19,172 bases of DNA from Kuafuiihalomonas sp039024635 (lineage in GTDB: Bacteria; Myxococcota; Kuafuiibacteriia; Kuafuiibacteriales; Kuafuiibacteriaceae): contig JBCCQA010000050.1 of NCBI GenBank assembly GCA_039024635.1, positions 1 through 19,172 on the forward strand. The letters are read 5' to 3'. Below are positions 12,997 through 19,172 of the stretch, one piece after another. Position 1 is the stretch's first letter; each line of letters opens with the position of its first letter. The notes under the pieces were generated by a model, which saw only the letters and a program-made list of their open reading frames with translations, searched no databases and had not been told where the DNA came from. The position numbers were made by a program, and so were the translations under genes.

Positions 12997-15951
12997 CTAG
13001 GCCCGGGCTGAGGCCAGAGCGGCCCAAAACAGCAGTGCTTCGCTCTTGGCTGCTTGGTCTACGCTGTAGCGTCGTGCCGTTTCCAGGGCCGCCTCCTGCA
13101 TGGCCTTCAGTTCGTCCGGGGATTCGATGAGCTGCGATATCAGGGCTCCGCAGGCCGCTTCGTCTGCCGTGTCCACCAGCCGACCATTGCGTCCGTCCAC
13201 GTAGTCCGAGGCACCGCCCGCGATGGGGAGCACCGCCGTCGCGCCCGAGGCCATGGCCTCCAGGCCGGTGCGGCCGAAGGCCTGATAGTCGGACAAGTCG
13301 ATGAACAAGTCGGTATCTCTCAAGAGCTCTGCTACTTCTCTTCGACGCAAACGGCCTCGGTTTTCGACGCCCTCCGGAAGCTTGAGGCCTGCTTTTTCGA
13401 GCTCGTGCTCGCTGCAGCCAAAAACGCGAATTTGGCCATCGGATCTCGGCAAGCCCCCAAGCACGCGAAGTGTGCGGGCCGGCGCTCGACGAGGCGTGCT
13501 CGGTCGAATCATGGCCGCAAGGCGCGGAGGTCCGGGCACGCGTCGACGGCCTCGAGCATGAAACAGGCCATGGTCGATGCTGGGGCGGACGGCCTGGACG
13601 TGAAGCCCGTGGCGCCGGTGGACCTCTGTCCGCAGCCACTTGGTCTTGGCGAAGAGGAGGCAGCCCGGAATGGCGTCGTAGGATCGAAGCGCTTCGGCGT
13701 GCAGGGGTGAAGAGGGCGGATTGAACCGAGGCTCGTAGTCTTGGACGTAATAGGCGGGGAGAAGATCTCGATTCTTCTCGGTCGCGGCGAGTAGCGGGGC
13801 GACGGACTTGAAGACGGTGGCGACCATCATGTCGACTTCCTCTACCTCGGGACGCTCCTCTCTGGGGGTGAAGATGGCCAGAGTCTCGAGGTCGAACTCG
13901 TCAGCGTAGTTGGATTCGAATCGACGGCGAAGTCTTTGAGGCACAACGACCTTGGCGTCGATACCGAGACGGCGCAGCCCTTCCGTCTCTTGGACCACGG
14001 AGTGGGCGCCGCCACCTCCGCCTGCGGTCGGCAACAAAAAGTGAAGCCGAGTCGTGCTCCGGCCTTCGGCAAAGTCTTGAAAGCGGAGGATCCGCGCTCG
14101 AACACGAGCCAGCTCGGGCTGGGACTTCAGCTCTTCCGTGGCCTGGCGCAAGCGCTCTTCTCCATGGAGGCGGAGGACGGTCTTTGTGCCCTCGGCGGCC
14201 AGGATCCTACGCCGTTCGCTGGAGAAGCTCTTGGACTTGGAGTGAAAGACGTAGACGTCGGTGAGGATGGCCATCTTCCATCCCCTGTGACCGGCCCGAA
14301 GGCAGAGATCGTTTTCCTCACCGTACCCCTGGGGAAAGTTGGCGGCGTCGAAGCTGCCGACGTCCTCGAGCATCTCTCGACGAAGCGCGAGACAGAAGCC
14401 GTTGAGCAGCGGGACCTCGACCGGCTCGCAGCTCGAGAGGAGGGCCACGGCGACCGCCATCTCGTCGGGACTCAGCCCTCTGGGTAGAGGGTTGATCGCC
14501 CAGCCTCCGCCGTCTTCCGCGTACCGTTCGGGCACGGACTGCCAGCTAGCGGCATTCGAGAGCGGACTGACCGCGCCCAGCCGGTCGCGACCTTCGAAAG
14601 CCCGATGGATCCTCTGTAGCCAGCCGAGAGTGGGTACGGTGTCGCTGTTGAGGGTCACGACGATGGGGGCCTGGCTGGCTTCGAAACCTGCGTTGCAGGC
14701 GTTCGAAAATCCTCGGGCTTCCTGGTGAGTGATGAGCTCGGCTCGGCCTTCTGCCCAGCTTTCCAGGTATCGCTGGGTCTCCAGCCCCGAGCCGTCGTCC
14801 ACCAAGATGATTCGGGTGCCTGGGGTCCGAACGGACTGCAGTGCACTCAAGCAGCGGCGCACGTAGCTGAGGCTGTCGTGAATCGGGACGACCACGTCGA
14901 TGGGCCACTCGTCGAAACGGGACAGGCCGTCGGCGTTCGGCCCGAGGTGGGCTCGGCTCGGCAGTCTGGACGCAGCCCTGAGCCGCGAAGGGGCTGGACC
15001 GGATCTCCACCGTCGATCGCTTCGGTTCGGGCTTCTCAGGCGGGCCACGGTATGGCCGAGCCAAGGCCGCAGACGATCGGGCATGAGATTGCGGTAGGTT
15101 TGGAGGATGCCGCGGCCCAGCCGGAAGTCTGGGGAGCTTCTGACGTCGTCCAGCCCCTCCCGAAGATGAAGGAGGAGCTCGCGGCTGCTCCGCCCCTCGT
15201 CCTCCAGTTTACGGACCCGATCTCGGAGCTCCAGAAGTTCCGCGTGGCTCTCTTCGAGGTCGAGCGCATGGGCCAGGGCCAGTTCGTCAGCCCGAATGTC
15301 GAAGCGAAGGCCTTCTCGAACCCAGCCTAGTCGAGCCTTCTCACTCCAGGCTTCGGGCCAAGGACCGAACAGAGGAGTGCCCGAGGCCTGGAAGGAAGAG
15401 AGCGGTCCGGGCGCAGAGGGCATGGTGTCGGAGCCTGGCTGGTCCAGGACGGCCCCGGCCTCCCGGAGCAGGGCTCGGACGCGGGCGGGCTCGGCCTCGT
15501 CCAGGGGGACCAGCAAGCACTCGAAGCGGGCAGCCAGGCTAGCACAGGCCCGCAGGTAGAGTTCCCAGTTCAGGCCGGCCAGAGGAATGGGCGTGTCGAA
15601 GCCGTTCGCCAAGGCCTGGAGGGTCTGGTCCCTCCGGGGGCGAAGCGCGACGAGAAGGAGATCCTGCCGATGGGGTGGGAGGCCGCGAAGCGCGAAGGCG
15701 AGACGAGGGTCGTGGAGGACGGTCGAGGCCTCTTCCCCCGCGAGACAGTCCTCCAGGGCGTCAAGGGTCGGGCCCGAGGGTGGCGCCTGAAGGGCGAGTC
15801 GGGTTGGTTGCCACCACTCGGCTTGGCAGAAGGTGTCAAGCGTCGTCCGGAGCTGGGCGTTCGGAGTCCCGTCGACGTGGAGGGCTGCGGCGAGGGCCGC
15901 GGCGCCCGAGGCGGGAGGACCCAAGACGACGACTGGCCGAGGACGAGGCAT
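12997..15951 (-). CDS. Fusion protein: sulfotransferase-like, GT2 and GT-B glycosyltransferase modules
   Basis: A 984-residue protein with three apparent modules. Residues about 5-175 look like a P-loop sulfotransferase: VVVLGPPASGAAALAAALH at 7-25, then VLHDPRL and LNWELYLRA. The phosphosulfate-binding loop is degenerate (ASGAA where RSGTS is usual), so activity is doubtful. A Glu/Leu/Arg-rich, probably coiled-coil stretch covers about 225-270. A GT2 (GT-A fold) domain at about 350-575 has VVVPIHDS, VDDGSG, the DXD-like NSDT at 435-438 and GYGEEND at 542-548 with the likely catalytic acids, close to WbbL-type rhamnosyltransferases. A GT4-like GT-B domain at about 634-984 carries FGRTGLEAMASG with Glu898. 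ATG 15951 is chosen because the sulfotransferase-like strand begins there and the 86 upstream codons look non-coding. The ribosome-binding site is weak. It could add two successive sugars; rhamnose is plausible with rmlA-rmlC adjacent. Confidence 0.85.
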   Translation of the reverse strand: MPRPRPVVVLGPPASGAAALAAALHVDGTPNAQLRTTLDTFCQAEWWQPTRLALQAPPSGPTLDALEDCLAGEEASTVLHDPRLAFALRGLPPHRQDLLLVALRPRRDQTLQALANGFDTPIPLAGLNWELYLRACASLAARFECLLVPLDEAEPARVRALLREAGAVLDQPGSDTMPSAPGPLSSFQASGTPLFGPWPEAWSEKARLGWVREGLRFDIRADELALAHALDLEESHAELLELRDRVRKLEDEGRSSRELLLHLREGLDDVRSSPDFRLGRGILQTYRNLMPDRLRPWLGHTVARLRSPNRSDRRWRSGPAPSRLRAASRLPSRAHLGPNADGLSRFDEWPIDVVVPIHDSLSYVRRCLSALQSVRTPGTRIILVDDGSGLETQRYLESWAEGRAELITHQEARGFSNACNAGFEASQAPIVVTLNSDTVPTLGWLQRIHRAFEGRDRLGAVSPLSNAASWQSVPERYAEDGGGWAINPLPRGLSPDEMAVAVALLSSCEPVEVPLLNGFCLALRREMLEDVGSFDAANFPQGYGEENDLCLRAGHRGWKMAILTDVYVFHSKSKSFSSERRRILAAEGTKTVLRLHGEERLRQATEELKSQPELARVRARILRFQDFAEGRSTTRLHFLLPTAGGGGGAHSVVQETEGLRRLGIDAKVVVPQRLRRRFESNYADEFDLETLAIFTPREERPEVEEVDMMVATVFKSVAPLLAATEKNRDLLPAYYVQDYEPRFNPPSSPLHAEALRSYDAIPGCLLFAKTKWLRTEVHRRHGLHVQAVRPSIDHGLFHARGRRRVPGPPRLAAMIRPSTPRRAPARTLRVLGGLPRSDGQIRVFGCSEHELEKAGLKLPEGVENRGRLRRREVAELLRDTDLFIDLSDYQAFGRTGLEAMASGATAVLPIAGGASDYVDGRNGRLVDTADEAACGALISQLIESPDELKAMQEAALETARRYSVDQAAKSEALLFWAALASARA

Positions 15952-16031
15952 CGAATCGCTGTGGCCGTTCCCAGTTCTCGGGTCAACGCGCCGTTTGCTC
16001 AGGAGGCGCCTCAGCCCTATCTTCCTTCCGC

Positions 16032-17153
16032 TTGACGAGCTTCGAAGAGCTGCAGCGGCGCCACGAGGCCTCCGAAGCCCGCCGACGCTGGCTGAAAGAA
16101 CGCGCGCCCCGCGTCGCCCGTCTCGCGTGTCGGGGACGTTGGGTTCGAAGCAGCGTGGCCCTTGCTTTGGCTGAGGCCCGTTGGGGTCGACCGAAAGCGC
16201 CGGGCCCAAGTGAGACGCCTTCCCTTTCCGACGAGTTCGGCCACTCCGGTCCTCGAATCGTCATCAAGACGCCGGTCCCGGAGGGCCCCCAAGGGGAGGC
16301 TTGGGGGGACCTCAGCTTGGTACGGGGCCTGGGTCGGGCTCTCGCGACCCGCGGCTACCGGGTGCGTATCGACCGATGGCCGCAGCGCGGCCTAGTGCGA
16401 GCGGGCGACGCCGCCACGCTGGTTCTTCGGGGACGTCGGTTGCCCGATTGGTCCGGGCCCCGTCCCCATCTACTTTGGTGCATAAGCCATCCGGACGAGC
16501 TCGAGCTGGCAGAGCTGGAGGGCTATGCCCACATCTTCGTGGCTTCTCTGGTGACGGCCGAGCGCTGGGGCCGCCGCCTGGGCGAGGGGCGCGTCGAAGT
16601 CTTGCTCCAGGCCTTCGACGAGACCCGCTTGACCGGGGTCGAGGTCGATCCTCGCTGGGCTCACTACCCAGTCTTCGTCGGGAACAGTCGCTTCGTTCGT
16701 CGGCCCGTCGTCGAGGACGCGCTGACAGCCGGTCTGCCCCTTCTAGTGGTGGGCCGAGCTTGGCAGGGGCGCATTCCGAGCTCGATGTGGCATACCCCTG
16801 GTCTGCCCAATAACGACGCCCTCGCCCTGTACGGGCAGGCCGGCGTCGTCCTGAACGATCATTGGCCCGACATGGCTCGCCACGGCTTCTTGTCCAACCG
16901 GCTCTTCGACGTGGTGGCCCGTGGGCGACCGGTCGTAACCGATCCGGTCCCGACCATGGAGGAGGTCTTCGGCGACGCCGTTCTGCCCTTTACGACCCCC
17001 TCCGAGCTAAGAGCTCGGGTCGAGGCCAACATGGGGGTACGGCTGCCCCCGGAGCGCGTCGAGGTCTTTCGCGAACGACACGGTCTTCAGGCCAGGGCCG
17101 AAGTGCTGGCCGCCACCCTCGCTCAGCTCGGCGTGGCGTCGGAAGGCCCCTGA
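16032..17153 (+). CDS. CgeB-like GT-B glycosyltransferase
   Basis: A 373-residue protein of the Glyco_trans_1_2/CgeB-like group. After a basic helical head (about 1-70) come IVIKTPVPEGPQGEAWGDLSL, then LLWCISHPDELELAEL with SHPDE at 152-156, YPVFVGNSRF at about 212-221, VLNDHWPDM at 273-281 and GFLSNRLFD at 285-293, with FGDAVLPFTT near the end. From memory this motif series also occurs as a C-terminal module behind GT2 domains in large proteins; here it is a separate gene next to a GT2 fusion. The donor sugar is unknown. The start is uncertain. TTG 16032 is the only usual start codon in frame between the divergent gene and the conserved part, and it lacks a spaced ribosome-binding site; GTG 16155 is an alternative that shortens the head. 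The 80 bases to the divergent fusion gene hold the palindrome GAGGCGCCTC (16003-16012). The 3' end overlaps the opposite gene by 31 bases. Confidence 0.8.
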   Translation: MTSFEELQRRHEASEARRRWLKERAPRVARLACRGRWVRSSVALALAEARWGRPKAPGPSETPSLSDEFGHSGPRIVIKTPVPEGPQGEAWGDLSLVRGLGRALATRGYRVRIDRWPQRGLVRAGDAATLVLRGRRLPDWSGPRPHLLWCISHPDELELAELEGYAHIFVASLVTAERWGRRLGEGRVEVLLQAFDETRLTGVEVDPRWAHYPVFVGNSRFVRRPVVEDALTAGLPLLVVGRAWQGRIPSSMWHTPGLPNNDALALYGQAGVVLNDHWPDMARHGFLSNRLFDVVARGRPVVTDPVPTMEEVFGDAVLPFTTPSELRARVEANMGVRLPPERVEVFRERHGLQARAEVLAATLAQLGVASEGP

Positions 17154-18277
17154 CACGCCCGTCGACGGCCCAGGACCGATGCGACCTCCTGGGCCCGGAC
17201 CAAGTAGTCGTGGGCGTCGAGCCTGGGCACGCGATGGGGACGCCCGCGCAGATCGTCCATCACACGAGCCCAACCCTCGCCTTCCAGGACGACGAGGTTC
17301 GGGTCCGAGTCTTCGAATTCCGTGAAGGGGGTGCTGAGGATGGGACGTCCAGCGGCCAGGTACTCGTAGTACTTGTTTGGAAGACCGCTGTGGCTTCTTA
17401 CCGGATCGCGTAGGTACGGCATGGCAAGGACGTCGGCGTGCTGAAGGTAGCCCGGGAGCGAGGAGGCCCGGCGGTGTCCTAGGGAGTGGACGTTGGGAAG
17501 TTCCTCGAGGGTCGACCAGTCTCTCGCGATCGCTTGGTCCACTGGGCCGACCACCACCAGCTGCCAGTCGGGCCTCTCTGTGGCCAGTCGACGCCACAGC
17601 TTCACGTCGAACTTCACGGTCGCCACCCCTGAGAAAAGAAGGCGTGGATGAGGGATGCGTCGAAGGTCCTCGGGAACGTCGGGTACTGGCGTCGACCATA
17701 GCTCGAGGTCAATCCCGTGGGGGATGACGTGGATTTCGTCGTGCTCGGGCAGGGAGCCGGCGATCTGTTTGGAGGTGCAGAAGACGGCGTCCGCCGCTGA
17801 GCAGATCCGCGCTAGGTCCGCCCGCTCTCGCGCCTGGCCCGAGTGGTCCACGAAGAGGTCGCTAGCGAAGTAGGCGGTGGTTCGACCCCGCGCTCTGTGG
17901 TGACGAAGCTCGTCGGCCCAGGCCGGATCTTGCCAAGCAATGACCCAAGCGGGGTCCAGATTCAGGCGCCGCAGGCACAGCCTAATGGCGAAGCGGGTGG
18001 CCTGCACCCCGAAGGGCTCCCGCCAGCGCCGAAGGGGGTTCCGGCCATAGTGGCTGCGCCGCAAAATCGGTACGGGGGCGACGAACAGGTCCGGGGCCAC
18101 CGCACGAAGGCTCGGTGACGGGCGTCCCGCCAACCGACGACGAACGTCGCTTTCGATCCAAAGGGTCTTGTGACCCAGTCGCGCCATCGCGCTCGGGACC
18201 TTGTGGCGGGCGCGCTTGGGGCCGTCCCAGGCGTCATCTGCCAGCACCAGGAGCCCTGGCCGCTCCACCTCAGCCAT
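17123..18277 (-). CDS. GT4-family glycosyltransferase
   Basis: A 384-residue GT-B enzyme. Its N-terminal half contains DLFVDHSGQARERADLARICSAADAVFCTSKQ, a common link-region pattern, followed by VIPHGIDLELW at about 184-194. The donor half has LLFSGVATVKFDVKLW, WQLVVVGP, DVLAMPYLRD and LPNKYYEYLAAGRPILSTP at 299-317, where Glu305 is the conserved donor-binding residue. The overall pattern resembles TuaH-like and capsule glycosyltransferases. ATG 18277 is supported by GAGG 6 bases upstream and overlaps the end of the ABC ATPase gene by 8 bases, so it is the last gene of the exporter transcript. Its stop lies inside the opposite glycosyltransferase (31-base convergent overlap). Confidence 0.88.
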   Translation of the reverse strand: MAEVERPGLLVLADDAWDGPKRARHKVPSAMARLGHKTLWIESDVRRRLAGRPSPSLRAVAPDLFVAPVPILRRSHYGRNPLRRWREPFGVQATRFAIRLCLRRLNLDPAWVIAWQDPAWADELRHHRARGRTTAYFASDLFVDHSGQARERADLARICSAADAVFCTSKQIAGSLPEHDEIHVIPHGIDLELWSTPVPDVPEDLRRIPHPRLLFSGVATVKFDVKLWRRLATERPDWQLVVVGPVDQAIARDWSTLEELPNVHSLGHRRASSLPGYLQHADVLAMPYLRDPVRSHSGLPNKYYEYLAAGRPILSTPFTEFEDSDPNLVVLEGEGWARVMDDLRGRPHRVPRLDAHDYLVRAQEVASVLGRRRACQGPSDATPS

Positions 18278-18995
18278 CCAGGACCTCGGAGGGCGGTCCG
18301 TCGGCGACGATACGGCCCTTGTCCAGCCGCACCAGGCGAGCACAGAGACGGCGCAGCTCCTGATGATTGTGGCTTACGATGACCACCGTCGCGTCGCTGG
18401 CCACCATCTCTTCGATGCGGCCCATGGAGCGCTCTCGAAACTCGGCGTCGCCCACCGAGAGCGCTTCGTCGACCAAGAGGATCTCGGGGTCGACTGCGGT
18501 CGCGACGGCGAATCCGAGCCTGGCTCGCATGCCGGAAGAGTAGGTTCGCAGGGGCTGTTCGATGAACTCGCCCAGGTCGGCGAAGGCACAGATGGGTTCG
18601 ACCAGCGCTGAAACCTGCTTGGGCGGTAGGCCCATGATGGCGCCGCTGAGACGAATGTTCTCGAGCCCCGTCAGCTCCTCTCGAAAACCCGCGCCGAGCT
18701 CCAAGAGAGCGGAAATCCGTCCGTTGATTCGTACCTTCCCTCGGTCCGGTTCGTAGATCTTGGAGATCACACGAAGAAGAGTCGACTTGCCGGAGCCGTT
18801 CCGCCCGACCAGACCCAGCACCTGTCCCCGAGGAACCTCGAGGTCGACTCCCCGAAGCACCTTGAAGGGCTCGAGCTTGGGGTTCCGTCGGCCGGTGACC
18901 AGGGCGAGGAAGGCCTCCTTGACGCCGCCGGCTCCCATCTTGGCCCTTGGGAAGTCCAGCTCCACTCCTCTGAGCTCGATGGCGGACTCGCTCAT
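18270..18995 (-). CDS. Wzt-like polysaccharide ABC transporter ATP-binding protein
   Basis: ATPase of an ABC-2 exporter for O-antigen, capsule or teichoic-acid-like glycans, at the inner face of the membrane. It has 241 residues. Walker A GRNGSGKST is at 64-72, the subfamily block LLELGAGF at 97-104 (typical of Wzt, TagH and KpsT relatives), signature YSSGM at 152-156, Walker B ILLVDE at 172-177 and the H-loop histidine at 209. An insertion before FKVLRGVDLEVP (LVTGRRNP, about 32-39) is also typical of Wzt and TagH. There is no C-terminal carbohydrate-binding domain, so it resembles exporters that do not need to recognise a capped chain end. ATG 18995 overlaps the permease stop as ATGA. The reading frame runs on upstream, but that part is the permease region read out of frame. 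Confidence 0.93.
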   Translation of the reverse strand: MSESAIELRGVELDFPRAKMGAGGVKEAFLALVTGRRNPKLEPFKVLRGVDLEVPRGQVLGLVGRNGSGKSTLLRVISKIYEPDRGKVRINGRISALLELGAGFREELTGLENIRLSGAIMGLPPKQVSALVEPICAFADLGEFIEQPLRTYSSGMRARLGFAVATAVDPEILLVDEALSVGDAEFRERSMGRIEEMVASDATVVIVSHNHQELRRLCARLVRLDKGRIVADGPPSEVLDG

Positions 18996-19172
18996 AGGTA
19001 CTTGACGGCTCGACTCTGCCAACGGGTGAAAACGGCAGCGCCCGCGGTGAAGGCCCCGACGGAAACGGCGAGCGCGAGTCCAGCGAAGTGAAGCGGGACC
19101 TCGAAGGGGGCGTTGGTGCAGGCGGAGCGCAGCATCGTCAGCAAGGTGGCCAAAGGATTCAGGAGGTACCAA
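18992..19172 (-). CDS. Wzm-like ABC-2 polysaccharide permease, C-terminal part
   Basis: Cut by the window edge; only the last 60 codons are present. Translating the minus strand gives a C-terminus with YLLNPLATLLTMLRSA, then a hydrophobic helix of about 20 residues (LHFAGLALAVSVGAFTAGAA) and the ending FTRWQSRAVKYL. This is the usual end of ABC-2 type O-antigen or capsule permeases, where NP(L) and R are conserved in the periplasmic-loop helix and the protein closes with a short basic cytoplasmic tail. The stop overlaps the start of the ATPase gene (ATGA), the standard wzm-wzt arrangement. Confidence 0.88.
   Translation of the reverse strand, partial: WYLLNPLATLLTMLRSACTNAPFEVPLHFAGLALAVSVGAFTAGAAVFTRWQSRAVKYL

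Noticed and set aside
15675..16031. N-terminal extension of the plus-strand CgeB-like glycosyltransferase frame
   Set aside because: It lies opposite the start of the fusion protein, is a run of Arg/Gly/Pro without family similarity, and only the part after 16032 looks like protein.
15952..16209. 86-codon upstream extension of the fusion glycosyltransferase on the minus strand
   Set aside because: It would overlap the conserved-looking head of the divergent gene, has shadow-like composition, and the P-loop domain begins directly at ATG 15951.
18996..19172. Upstream extension of the ABC ATPase frame to the window edge
   Set aside because: The same strand encodes the permease C-terminus in another frame with clear ABC-2 permease features and an ATGA overlap, so the extension is a shadow.

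Overview
The window is GC-rich, densely coded chromosomal DNA, most likely from a member of the Myxococcota or a related former deltaproteobacterial group. The lineage call rests on several traits together: Gly/Ala/Arg/Pro-rich proteins, GTG and TTG starts, a large TPR scaffold with a proline-rich linker, and an IF3 gene that appears to start at ATC and carries a long C-terminal tail, as described for Dsg of Myxococcus xanthus. No tRNA, rRNA, CRISPR array, insertion sequence or phage gene was seen. There is no gene-free stretch over about 100 bases.

Layout. Positions 49-4520, all minus strand, hold a housekeeping block transcribed as infC, trpS, clpS, clpA. It covers translation initiation, tryptophan charging, and the N-degron adaptor with its Clp unfoldase. 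Positions 4593-8369 (minus) hold a two-gene unit: a 935-residue TPR scaffold followed 9 bp later by an ExeA/GspA-type AAA ATPase. From 8451 to the right edge lies a surface-polysaccharide locus: a WecA/MraY-type polyprenyl-phosphate sugar-1-phosphate transferase, two GT-B glycosyltransferases, rmlA and rmlC, a 984-residue fusion of a sulfotransferase-like domain with GT2 and GT-B modules, a CgeB-like glycosyltransferase, another GT4 enzyme, and an ABC exporter made of a Wzt-like ATPase and the C-terminal end of a Wzm-like permease cut by the window edge.

How it fits together (inference). The WecA/MraY-like enzyme would load the first sugar onto undecaprenyl phosphate. RmlA and RmlC supply part of the dTDP-rhamnose (or a related dTDP-6-deoxyhexose) pathway. 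At least five glycosyltransferase proteins extend the chain, and the ABC-2 exporter moves it across the inner membrane. The ExeA-like ATPase and TPR protein next door could belong to envelope or polysaccharide assembly, or to a separate motility or secretion function; the sequence does not decide this.

The locus switches strand repeatedly: minus at the exporter, plus at 16032-17153, minus at 12997-15951, plus at 11492-12915, then minus. The junctions are very tight. One is a 31-base tail-to-tail overlap and one a 25-base head-to-head gap. Notable points are the ATC start and tail of infC, the triple-domain fusion protein, a possible leaderless rmlA transcript, and the TPR/ATPase pair. I see no clearly novel defence or mobile system.
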